Under the pieces are notes generated by a model, which had not been told where the DNA came from, did no database searches, and saw only the letters and a program-made list of their open reading frames with translations. DNA of 52,689 nt from Clostridiales bacterium (lineage in GTDB: Bacteria; Bacillota; Clostridia; Oscillospirales; Oscillospiraceae). The stretch spans positions 1 to 52,689 of the forward strand of contig JALFVN010000046.1 in assembly GCA_022787565.1 (NCBI GenBank), in the 5' to 3' direction. The position numbers and the translations under genes were made by a program. Shown here piece by piece: positions 9,140 to 16,321 of the stretch; the stretch's first letter is position 1, and the number at the start of each line of letters is the position of its first letter.

Positions 9140-9625
9140 ATGGAATACACCGCAGCGGTTGTTACCGTAAGCGATAAGTGCTGCCGGGGCGAACAGGAGG
9201 ACACCGGCGGCCCCGCCGTCTGCGCCATGCTGGAGGAGCATGGCTGGAAGCTGATCTATAAGAGCTTGGTGCCAAACGAGATGGAGACGATCAAAACCGA
9301 GCTGATGAAATGCGCTGACGAGATAAAGGCGTCTCTTGTGCTGACAGTCGGCGGCACCGGCTTCTCCCCCCGGGACGTGACCCCCGAGGCCACTCTGGCC
9401 GTGGTGGAGCGGGAGACCCGGGGCATCCCCGAGGCCATGCGCTATGCCAGTCTGCAGATCACGCCCAGAGGCTGCCTGTCCCGCAGCGCGGCGGGCATTC
9501 TGGGCCGCACCCTCATCGTCAACCTGCCCGGCAGCGAAAAGGCCGCAAAGGAAAACCTGGCCGCCGTCATCGATCCCATCCGCCACGGGGTGGATATGCT
9601 GGCTGCCTCCGGAGATTCCCAATAA
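9140..9625 (+). CDS. moaB: MogA/MoaB-type molybdopterin adenylyltransferase
   Basis: Adenylates molybdopterin before metal insertion. Family marks: VVTVSDKCCRGEQEDTGGPA at the N-terminus, LTVGGTGFSPRDVTPEA (the substrate loop) near residue 70, and LPGSEKAAKEN near the C-terminus. I place the start at ATG 9140, giving 161 residues. The ribosome site AAAGG (9126-9130) is 9 bases from this ATG but directly abuts the alternative ATG at 9131. The start then lies one base after the moaC stop. MoeA, MoaD, MoaE and molybdate transport genes are not in the window. Confidence 0.9.
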   Translation: MEYTAAVVTVSDKCCRGEQEDTGGPAVCAMLEEHGWKLIYKSLVPNEMETIKTELMKCADEIKASLVLTVGGTGFSPRDVTPEATLAVVERETRGIPEAMRYASLQITPRGCLSRSAAGILGRTLIVNLPGSEKAAKENLAAVIDPIRHGVDMLAASGDSQ

Positions 9626-9647
9626 GCTGCCCCGGTAAAATAGAGAA

Positions 9648-10607
9648 TCAGCGTAAAAAGAAAAAAGCGAACAGCCAGGCAAGGAGTGCCGAAAGAACGC
9701 CGCTGATCACCCGCCCTGCGAAATGCAGGGCGGTTTTTATGTCGCTATCGGAGAAGAGGGACAGGGTCTGAAAATGGACGGAGATCCCGCCCCATCCCAG
9801 AAGACCCGCAGCCAGAGCCAGATTCGCGGGGGAGAGGGACAGCCCCCGCATGGCCCCCACGCCGCTGCCCAGCTCCAGGATCCCGGTGAGCAGGGCGCGG
9901 GAGAAATGCAGCTCCGCCCCGGTGAGGGCGGAGAGACTTCCGGAGAGCAGGGAAAACCAGCCCACGGCATCCAGAAGTCCGGCCAGCACCGTAAAGCAGA
10001 CCACAAAGCCGCAGACACTCAGGGCGGCGCTGACGGCCTGCTTTACGGCCTGGGGCAGGGCGGCGGAAAAGGGCGGCGTCTTGCATGGCGCTGGCGGGGC
10101 CGAGGGGGAAAAGCCCCTTTTCCGCAGAAGCAGCCCCGTGAGCACCGCCGCGAGGATATGTATGCCGTACAGGGCCAGACCCACGGCGGAGGAGCCGAAG
10201 ATCCCCGCCCCTACCGCGCCTACGATAAAGGCGGGGCCGGAATTGTTGCAAAAGCCCAGCAGCCGCTCCGCCTCCTCCCGGCTGACCGCACCGGCGGCGG
10301 ACATCTCCGCAATATAGGCCGCCCCCATGGGGTAGCCCCCGCAAAGGCCGATGAACAGCGCCGAGGCCCCGGCCCCGGACACACCGAAAAGCCGTGAGGC
10401 CGCCGGGCCCAGCAGCCTGCCCAGCGCGGCGGGCAGGCCCAGCTTGCTCAGCAGAATGGAAAGCACAAAAAAGGGAAACAGCGAAGGGAGGATCAGCTCC
10501 GCGCAGAGCTTCAGCGCGTCTCTGGCGCAGCCGATCACCTGAGGTGAGGCAAACATCAGGCAGAACAGCCCACAGAGCGAAGCAAAAACGGCGATGCGGT
10601 TTTTCAT
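9648..10607 (-). CDS. ylbJ: Sporulation integral membrane protein YlbJ
   Basis: Membrane protein of the nucleoside-transporter 'gate' family. B. subtilis YlbJ is made in the mother cell and is needed for spore cortex formation (established for the family). The sequence shows about eight hydrophobic helices and the family phrases LILPSLFPFFVLS, GLCGGYPMGA and LLGFCNNSGPAFI. The start is the ATG at 10607, because AGGAGGT lies 6 bases upstream; this gives 319 residues. It is convergent with moaB and divergent from yqfC. A sigma-E-like promoter lies at 10633-10659, matching mother-cell expression. Confidence 0.85.
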   Translation of the reverse strand: MKNRIAVFASLCGLFCLMFASPQVIGCARDALKLCAELILPSLFPFFVLSILLSKLGLPAALGRLLGPAASRLFGVSGAGASALFIGLCGGYPMGAAYIAEMSAAGAVSREEAERLLGFCNNSGPAFIVGAVGAGIFGSSAVGLALYGIHILAAVLTGLLLRKRGFSPSAPPAPCKTPPFSAALPQAVKQAVSAALSVCGFVVCFTVLAGLLDAVGWFSLLSGSLSALTGAELHFSRALLTGILELGSGVGAMRGLSLSPANLALAAGLLGWGGISVHFQTLSLFSDSDIKTALHFAGRVISGVLSALLAWLFAFFFLR

Positions 10608-10632
10608 ATGCAGACCTCCTTGTCCATGTATC

Positions 10633-10659
10633 AAATTATGTGTGAGCACATAAAGTTAT
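10633..10659 (-). promoter_or_regulatory. Sigma-E-like promoter of ylbJ
   Basis: On the minus strand, ATA (10659-10657), 16 bases, then CATAATTT (10640-10633). This fits the ATA-N16-CATANNNT pattern of the mother-cell factor sigma E. The predicted transcript starts about 7 bases downstream and leaves a short leader carrying the AGGAGGT ribosome site. Based on pattern only. Confidence 0.5.
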
Positions 10660-11124
10660 ACGGAAAGACCGGGGAGACGGTGCCGCCGCTTTTCGCAACG
10701 CGAAGCAAGGCATTCGGGCGATTCGTGAATCGCCCCTACGGACGCAGCGGAAAGCATTGTCGTAGGGGCGCTTCACGAAGCGCCCGTGTGGACCTGTTTA
10801 AAGCCTGTACGGGTGCGAAAAAGAAGCACGCAGTCGGATAAAGGCAAGGGAGCCTTTCGCCGCCCAAAACTGCGCCGGTGTTTTGGACTGCCCCCCTTAT
10901 AGGGGCCGGCGTCCCCGACGGCCCATGTTGGACCCGGTCGGAAGGCGGAAAAGCGGGCAACCTGAAACAGCGCCGTAAAATTTACTGTCATTCTGAACCG
11001 CGAAGCGGTGAAGAATCCCGTGAGCAGAACAGCAAAGCCACAGAATACGGGATCCATCACTTCGTTCAGGATGACAGGTGGGGATTGGGCCCTTTGCATA
11101 CGCTCAGATTAAACACGGGATGAT
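10660..11124. repeat. Repeat-rich intergenic region between ylbJ and yqfC
   Basis: No gene is seen. It contains four dispersed palindromes. Two are short GGGCG...CGCCC units with a CCTACGG tail (10715-10741, and 10761-10787 in the other orientation). One is a GGGGCCGGCGTCCCCGACGG element (10870-10945). One is a 93-base imperfect palindrome bounded by CTGTCATTCTGAA and AGGATGACAG (10985-11077). A possible sigma-E -10 (CATACGCT, 11097-11104) sits 34 bases before the yqfC ribosome site, without a good -35. Confidence 0.75.
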
Positions 11125-11145
11125 TTGAAAAAGGAGGTGGCGGCG

Positions 11146-11418
11146 CTGAAAAGGCTCCGGGAATTGGGGGAAGACCTGGCCGACAGGCTGGAGCTGCCGG
11201 AGGAGGCACTGCTGGGGGCGGCAAAGCTGACGCTGACGGCGAACCGCCGCGCCCTGATCGAAAACCACTGCGGCATAGAGGAGTACGGCCCCGAAGAGAT
11301 CCGCGTCCGGCTCAAGCGGGGCGGGATCGTCCTGCGGGGCAGCGATCTGCGTCTGGAGGCCATGAACAGGGAGGAGCTTCTGATCTGCGGGAAGCTGCAA
11401 TCGGTGGAGTGGGAGTGA
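11146..11418 (+). CDS. yqfC: Sporulation protein YqfC (YabP/YqfC family)
   Basis: Small mother-cell sporulation protein. The family pattern is visible in LPEEALLGAAKLTLTANRRA, IENHCGIEEY, IRVRLKRGGIVLRG and the ending EELLICGKLQSVEW. The open frame extends back to a TTG at 11125, but the strong ribosome site AAGGAGG (11131-11137) lies inside that extension and is 8 bases from an in-frame CTG at 11146. I therefore prefer CTG as start (90 residues), with TTG 11125 as the alternative. yqfD follows after one base. The precise role in sporulation is unknown; it is sigma-E controlled in B. subtilis. Confidence 0.8.
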   Translation: MKRLRELGEDLADRLELPEEALLGAAKLTLTANRRALIENHCGIEEYGPEEIRVRLKRGGIVLRGSDLRLEAMNREELLICGKLQSVEWE

Positions 11419-11419
11419 T

Positions 11420-12595
11420 ATGAGCAAAATTGACCGTCAGGTAAAGGGCACGCTGCGCTTTGAAGTCTGCGGCGCCTGCCCGGAATCGGTGCTGAACGCC
11501 TGCGCCATGCAGGCAGTGGAGCTGATGGAGCTGGAGAGTATCGACAAGTGCACCCTGCGGGTGACGGTGTTTGAAAACCGGGCGGAGGAATTTCAGGCCC
11601 TTGCCCGCCGCTGCATGTGCGAGGCGGAGAAGCTGAGCCAGAGCGGCGGCAGCAAAAGCCGGAAACTGATCAAAAGGCGGCGGGCGCTGCTGCTCTTCGC
11701 CCTGCTGACGGCGGGGCTTCTGCTTCTCAGCTCTCTGTTCATCTGGGACATTCAGGTGCAGGGCTGCCGGAAGCTCAGTCCGGGCCAGGTGCTGCGGGCC
11801 CTTTCCGACTGCGGTGTGGAGCAGGGCAGCTTTCGCTTCGGCGTCAATTCCGACATGGTGCGAAGCCGGGTGATGGTGGAGCTGCCGGAGATCGCCTGGA
11901 TGACGGTGAACGTCCGGGGCTCCCGGGCCACGGTGCTGGTCATGGAGCGGGAGGAAAAGCCGGAAATTTATGCGGAGGCGGAGGCGGCGGACCTGGTAGC
12001 GACAAAGACCGGCATCGTCAAAAGCCTGTCGGTGCTCAGCGGCAAGACCCTGGTGCGCCCGGGCCAGGCCGTGACAGCGGGGGAAACCCTTGTCAGCGGC
12101 ACCGTGGACAGCATCACCGCCCTGCCCCGGCAGCTCCGATCCTCCGGCAGCGTCACGGCAGAGACCTGGACCGAACTTTGCGCCCTTCGCCCGGCTTCGG
12201 AACAGCAAAAAACGGGGGAGACAAAAAAATCTTTCCGTTTTGCCCTGAAATTCGGAGAAAAACGCATAAATTTGTATGTCAGTGGTAGAAATGCGCTTGA
12301 CGAGTGTGATAAAATCGTCTATGAGTATAAACTGGGCATAGAGGGGCTGTTTCTCCTGCCGGTGAGCATAATAAAGGAGGAGCTGTCCTTTTACCAAACC
12401 GAGACGCGGCCCAGCGCCGCCGGGGAAGAGATGAAGGAGGCCCTGCTTGCCTATCTCCGCCAGACCGTGGACGGGGAAGTGCTGGAGACGGATTTTTCCC
12501 TCAGCGACGGCGGGGAGCTGCTCTGCGTTACGTTATATGCCCACTGCCTGGAAAACATTGCGGAAACAAGAGAGATCAAACAGGAGGAGAGCTGA
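11420..12595 (+). CDS. yqfD: Sporulation protein YqfD
   Basis: Membrane-anchored sporulation protein of 391 residues, always paired with YqfC. Residues 1-85 form a cytoplasmic ferredoxin-like domain. One helix spans about 89-110 (RALLLFALLTAGLLLLSSLF). The outer part has a POTRA-like region (WDIQVQGCRKLSPGQVLRAL) followed by beta-rich segments ending near NLAETREIK. The conserved phrase KTGIVKSLSVLSGKTLVRPG matches the family. It starts one base after yqfC and ends 26 bases before phoH. The same yqfC-yqfD-phoH-ybeY-era order is found across spore formers. Confidence 0.88.
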   Translation: MSKIDRQVKGTLRFEVCGACPESVLNACAMQAVELMELESIDKCTLRVTVFENRAEEFQALARRCMCEAEKLSQSGGSKSRKLIKRRRALLLFALLTAGLLLLSSLFIWDIQVQGCRKLSPGQVLRALSDCGVEQGSFRFGVNSDMVRSRVMVELPEIAWMTVNVRGSRATVLVMEREEKPEIYAEAEAADLVATKTGIVKSLSVLSGKTLVRPGQAVTAGETLVSGTVDSITALPRQLRSSGSVTAETWTELCALRPASEQQKTGETKKSFRFALKFGEKRINLYVSGRNALDECDKIVYEYKLGIEGLFLLPVSIIKEELSFYQTETRPSAAGEEMKEALLAYLRQTVDGEVLETDFSLSDGGELLCVTLYAHCLENIAETREIKQEES

Positions 12596-12621
12596 GTCTC
12601 TCCCCCGGAAAAGGATAGACG

Positions 12622-13626
12622 ATGATAGAAAAAACCATTGAAGTGGAAAGAATGGAGCATGTGATCAGCGTGTTCGGCTCCTTTGACCAGAATCTCCGCA
12701 TCATCGAGACGGAACTGGGAGTCAAGGTGCTGGACCGGGACAACATGATCCACATCTGCGGCGAGGCGGAAAACGTCTTGCTGGCGGAAAAGGCCATCAA
12801 CGGCCTGCTGACCCTGGCCGCCAAGGGAGAGAATATCGACGCCCAGAATGTGCGCTACATCCTGAAGCTGGTGGGCGAGGGCAAGGAGACCAAGATCAAC
12901 GAGCTGGCAGGGGACGTGATCTGCATCACCGCCAAGGGCAAGCCCATCAAGCCCAAGACCCTGGGCCAGAAGGAATACTGCGAGGCCATCGCCGAAAACA
13001 CCATCACCCTGGGCATCGGCCCTGCCGGTACGGGCAAGACCTATCTGGCAGTGGCCGCTGCCGTGGCCGCCTTCCGGGCGGAGGAGGTCAACCGCATCAT
13101 CCTGACCCGCCCGGCGGTGGAGGCGGGGGAGCGGCTGGGCTTTCTGCCCGGGGACCTGCAGAGCAAGGTGGACCCCTATCTGCGCCCCCTGTACGACGCC
13201 CTGTTCGACATGCTGGGCGCGGACACCTACCAGAAATATCTGGAGCGGGGCAACATCGAGGTGGCCCCCCTGGCCTATATGCGCGGCCGCACCCTGGACG
13301 ACAGCTTTATCATCCTGGACGAGGCCCAGAACACCTCCCGGGAGCAGATGAAAATGTTTCTGACCCGCATCGGCTTCGGCTCCAAGGTGGTCATCACCGG
13401 CGACATCACTCAGATCGACCTGCCGGAGGACAAGACCAGCGGCCTGAAGGTGGCCATGAAGGTGCTGGACGGCATTGAGGACATTGCCATCTGCAAGCTC
13501 ACCGGTGCGGACGTGGTGCGCCACCGGCTGGTGCAGAAGATCATCGAGGCCTACGAGGAGTACGACAAGAAAAACCCCGGGCCGGACGTGAAAAAGCTGC
13601 CGCCGAAAAAATATAAGAGGGGATAA
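12622..13626 (+). CDS. phoH: PhoH family ATPase
   Basis: P-loop protein of 334 residues with an N-terminal KH-like region (about 15-70) and a PhoH ATPase domain. Walker A is GPAGTGKT (about 132-139) and Walker B is FIILDEAQN (about 230). The motif TRPAVEAGERLGFLPGD is also typical. PhoH proteins act as RNA helicase-like ATPases and genetically accompany YbeY (established association). The ribosome site AAAGGAT precedes the ATG. ybeY follows after 2 bases. Confidence 0.93.
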   Translation: MIEKTIEVERMEHVISVFGSFDQNLRIIETELGVKVLDRDNMIHICGEAENVLLAEKAINGLLTLAAKGENIDAQNVRYILKLVGEGKETKINELAGDVICITAKGKPIKPKTLGQKEYCEAIAENTITLGIGPAGTGKTYLAVAAAVAAFRAEEVNRIILTRPAVEAGERLGFLPGDLQSKVDPYLRPLYDALFDMLGADTYQKYLERGNIEVAPLAYMRGRTLDDSFIILDEAQNTSREQMKMFLTRIGFGSKVVITGDITQIDLPEDKTSGLKVAMKVLDGIEDIAICKLTGADVVRHRLVQKIIEAYEEYDKKNPGPDVKKLPPKKYKRG

Positions 13627-13628
13627 GC

Positions 13629-14111
13629 ATGGAACACCAGATCAGTATCAGCCGGGAAGTGAAAAACCTGGGCCACAACAACTCCGCCGCCCTGATCAAA
13701 AAGGCGGTGAACATGGCCCTGAACGCCGAGGGGGTGGATGTGCCCTGCCTTGTCAGCGTCATGCTCACCGACGACGAGGGCATCCGCCGGGTAAACCGGG
13801 AATTCCGGGACGTGGACAGGCCCACCGACGTGCTGTCCTTCCCCTTGAACGAGCTGGAACCCGGGGACTTTGACCTGTCCCTTTGCGAAAAAGACCTGGA
13901 TACCGGCCTGATTTTGCTGGGCGACATGATGATCTCCGTTCCCCGGTGCGAGGAGCAGGGCAAGGAGTATGGCCACGGCTACGAGCGGGAGATCCAGTAT
14001 CTCACCGTCCACTCCGTACTGCACCTGCTGGGCTACGACCATGTGGACGAGGGCGAAAGGAAGCGCCAGATGAGACAGAGAGAAAAAGAAATAATGGGAG
14101 ATAAAGACTGA
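13629..14111 (+). CDS. ybeY: Endoribonuclease YbeY
   Basis: Metal-dependent RNase for 16S rRNA maturation and ribosome quality control. The zinc site HSVLHLLGYDH is present at about residues 128-138, with a Ser where most members have Gly after the first His. The upstream block RDVDRPTDVLSFPLNE is the other family signature. The length of 160 is normal. The start has GAGGGGAT upstream. It ends one base before era, a classical functional neighbourhood since YbeY and Era interact in small-subunit maturation. Confidence 0.94.
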   Translation: MEHQISISREVKNLGHNNSAALIKKAVNMALNAEGVDVPCLVSVMLTDDEGIRRVNREFRDVDRPTDVLSFPLNELEPGDFDLSLCEKDLDTGLILLGDMMISVPRCEEQGKEYGHGYEREIQYLTVHSVLHLLGYDHVDEGERKRQMRQREKEIMGDKD

Positions 14112-14112
14112 T

Positions 14113-15006
14113 ATGACAAACACCAAAGCCGCCATGATCACCATCTGCGGCAGGCCCAATGTGGGCAAATCCACCCTGACCAACGCCCTTGTGGGCGAAA
14201 AGATCGCCATTGTATCCGATAAGCCCCAGACCACCCGCAACCGCATCACCGCCATTGTCAGCCGGGGGGACACCCAGTTCGTGCTGATGGACACCCCGGG
14301 CTTCCACAAGCCCCGCACCCGCCTGGGGGACTACATGGTGAATGTGGTCAAAGAGAGCGTGGCGGACGTGGACGCGGTGCTGCTGATGGTGGAGCCTGTG
14401 GCCGCCATCGGCCCCCAGGAGGAGGCCCTGATCGACCGGCTGAAAACCACCGGCGCCCCCGCCATTCTGGTCATCAACAAGATCGACACCGTGGACAAGA
14501 CCCGGCTTCTTTCCGTCATTGCCCTTTACAGTCAGGCTTTTGATTTCGACGCTGTTATCCCCGTCTCCGCCAGAACCGGCGAGGGCTTGGAGGAACTGAT
14601 GGACGAGATGGAGAAATACGCCGTGGAAGGCCCCCATCTCTTCCCCGAGGACATGATCACCGACCAGCCCGAGCGGCAGATCTGCGCGGAGCTGGTGCGG
14701 GAAAAGCTGCTGAAATGCCTGGATAAGGAGATCCCCCACGGCACCGCCGTGGAGGTCACCAAATTTTCCGAGCGGGACAACGGCATTATCGACCTGGAAG
14801 TGACCATTTACTGTGAGAAGGACAGCCACAAGGGCATCATTATCGGCAAGAAGGGCGCCATGCTGAAAAAGATCGGCGAGCTTGCCCGGCAGGATATCGA
14901 GGCGTTTATGGGCACGAAGGTCTATCTCCAGACCTGGGTGAAGGTGAAGGAAAACTGGCGGGATTCCCTGGCCCAGCTGAGAAACTTCGGCTTCAATAAC
15001 GATTGA
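14113..15006 (+). CDS. era: GTPase Era
   Basis: Ribosome-assembly GTPase that binds the 3' end of 16S rRNA. G1 is GRPNVGKST, G3 is DTPGFH and G4 is NKID (about residue 121). The C-terminal KH domain contains the conserved GIIIGKKGAMLKKIGE. The 297-residue length is standard. Its ATG lies one base after the ybeY stop, indicating coupled translation. A small yqzL-like gene follows 63 bases later. Confidence 0.96.
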   Translation: MTNTKAAMITICGRPNVGKSTLTNALVGEKIAIVSDKPQTTRNRITAIVSRGDTQFVLMDTPGFHKPRTRLGDYMVNVVKESVADVDAVLLMVEPVAAIGPQEEALIDRLKTTGAPAILVINKIDTVDKTRLLSVIALYSQAFDFDAVIPVSARTGEGLEELMDEMEKYAVEGPHLFPEDMITDQPERQICAELVREKLLKCLDKEIPHGTAVEVTKFSERDNGIIDLEVTIYCEKDSHKGIIIGKKGAMLKKIGELARQDIEAFMGTKVYLQTWVKVKENWRDSLAQLRNFGFNND

Positions 15007-15069
15007 AAAAACTGCCAGCAATAAGGAAAGCGCTCCGCGCAGATACTATCTGCGTGAGAGGTGGTCAAT

Positions 15070-15216
15070 TTGCAGACAGACGCAGTCTGGCGGGCCTTTG
15101 CGGAGACCGGGGATCCGCTCTGCTATATGCTCTACAAGAGCGTGCAGCGCAAAGGCAGGCCGAAAGACGATAAGGATAAAGGGGAAACGGGGGATATGCC
15201 CCGCCCCGGGGACTGA
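15070..15216 (+). CDS. yqzL: YqzL-like small protein between era and recO
   Basis: A 48-residue gene. It starts at TTG 15070 with GAGAGGTGG 5 bases upstream and ends at TGA 15214-15216. The text DAVWRAFAETGDPLCYMLYK matches the YqzL family pattern (Trp-x-x-Phe-x-x-Thr-Gly, then Tyr-x-Leu-Tyr-Lys). B. subtilis yqzL occupies the same slot between era and recO. The tail is charged (RKGRPKDDKDKGE). The function is unknown in any species. Short length limits certainty, but position and sequence agree. Confidence 0.7.
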   Translation: MQTDAVWRAFAETGDPLCYMLYKSVQRKGRPKDDKDKGETGDMPRPGD

Positions 15217-15227
15217 GAGTTACATAA

Positions 15228-15965
15228 ATGTTCAACACCACAAAGGCCCTTGTGCTGCGGGAGGTAAGGTACAAGGAGGCCGACCGGATGCTCACCCTCT
15301 TTACCTCCACCGACGGGAAGATCACGGCCAAGGCCCGGGGCGCGCTGCGCAAGGGCAGCAAAACCGCCGCCGCCACCCAGCAGCTCACCTATTCGGAGAT
15401 GACCCTCTTTGGCAACCGGGGCAAATGGACGGTGAACGAGGCCAGCGTGATCGAGCCCTTTTCCGGCTTGCGTACGGACATTGCCGACTTTGCCCTGGGC
15501 TGCTATTTTGCCGAGTGTCTGGAGGCCCTCAGCGTGGAGGACCAGCCCGACGCCGCCCTTTTGCAGCTGGGATTGAACTCCCTCTATGCCCTCAGCAAAA
15601 AAATGTACCCGCCCAGGCACATCAAGGCCGCCTTTGAACTGCGTCTCATGTGCCTTGCTGGTTATGAGCCCAATTTGACTGCCTGTGCCCTCTGCGGCAG
15701 CACCGCACCGGAGGAGCCGCTCCTCAGTCTGAAGGACGGAAGAATTTTCTGCCGCCGCTGCCGGAACTACGGAGACGCGCTGCAGTTGGACGAGGAGAGC
15801 CTGCGGGCCATGGCTTACATCACCTCCGCCCCGGCAAAGCAGCTTTTTTCTTTCCGCCTTTCTGATCAGGGCCTGAACCGCCTGTCCGCTGCCGCCGAGC
15901 AGTACCTTCTCACCCAGACCGAGCGCCGCTTCGGCACTCTGGACTACTGGAAAAGCGTGAGGTGA
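15228..15965 (+). CDS. recO: DNA repair protein RecO
   Basis: RecFOR recombination mediator that loads RecA on gapped DNA. The N-terminal OB fold begins with TTKALVLREVRYKEADRMLT. The middle is helical. A four-cysteine zinc site is formed by CALCGS (about 154-159) and CRRC (about 173-176). The length of 245 is typical. The start ATG 15228 is 11 bases past the yqzL stop with a weak GAGAG ribosome site, suggesting coupling to the upstream gene. It ends the phoH-ybeY-era-yqzL-recO run; a repeat-filled gap follows. Confidence 0.93.
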   Translation: MFNTTKALVLREVRYKEADRMLTLFTSTDGKITAKARGALRKGSKTAAATQQLTYSEMTLFGNRGKWTVNEASVIEPFSGLRTDIADFALGCYFAECLEALSVEDQPDAALLQLGLNSLYALSKKMYPPRHIKAAFELRLMCLAGYEPNLTACALCGSTAPEEPLLSLKDGRIFCRRCRNYGDALQLDEESLRAMAYITSAPAKQLFSFRLSDQGLNRLSAAAEQYLLTQTERRFGTLDYWKSVR

Positions 15966-16321
15966 GCGAATAATGATAAAATTATTTCGGAAAGACCGGA
16001 TCTCGCCCCTACATTCACCCCGAAACAATGCCGTAGGGGCGACCCTTGCGGTCGCCCGTCTGTTGCAGCTAAATTCGCTGTCATCCAGAGCGTAAGTGTA
16101 GGAGCTCGTATTCAGCGGCTTCGGTGTTCTGTTTACGGGATTCTTCGTCGCTGCCGCGGCGTGGAAAGACAGAAAAATTGAGGCGGAAGGGCTTAAGAAC
16201 GAAGTGATAACCAGCATACGCTCTACATTATCGCGGTGGTAACGTCTGCATACCCTTCAGTCACGCTTCGCGTGCCAGCTCCCCTTTCAGGGGAGCCAAT
16301 ATTGAATATGAGGATTAAGAA
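15966..16321. repeat. Repeat-filled gap between recO and mutS2
   Basis: No gene is seen. It holds a short GGGCGACC...GGTCGCCC palindrome with CCGTAGGG (16031-16058). A 95-base degenerate copy of the CTGTCATTC...GACAG palindrome covers 16078-16172. Near 16258-16300 is a CCCTTCAGTCACGCTTCGCG segment followed by CCAGCTCCCC/GGGGAGCC, a third repeat type partly echoed at 23820-23855. The mutS2 ribosome site (GAGG) is just before 16322. Confidence 0.65.

Noticed and set aside
11097-11104. Sigma-E -10 (CATACGCT) before yqfC
   Set aside because: No ATA -35 element is found at 16-18 bases upstream; mentioned only in the region note.
16202-16260. T-box leader, because of a GCGGTGGTAAC segment
   Set aside because: The conserved T-box core (AGGGTGGNACCGCG) and a terminator/antiterminator pair are absent. 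The downstream gene is mutS2, not an aminoacyl-tRNA synthetase or amino-acid gene.
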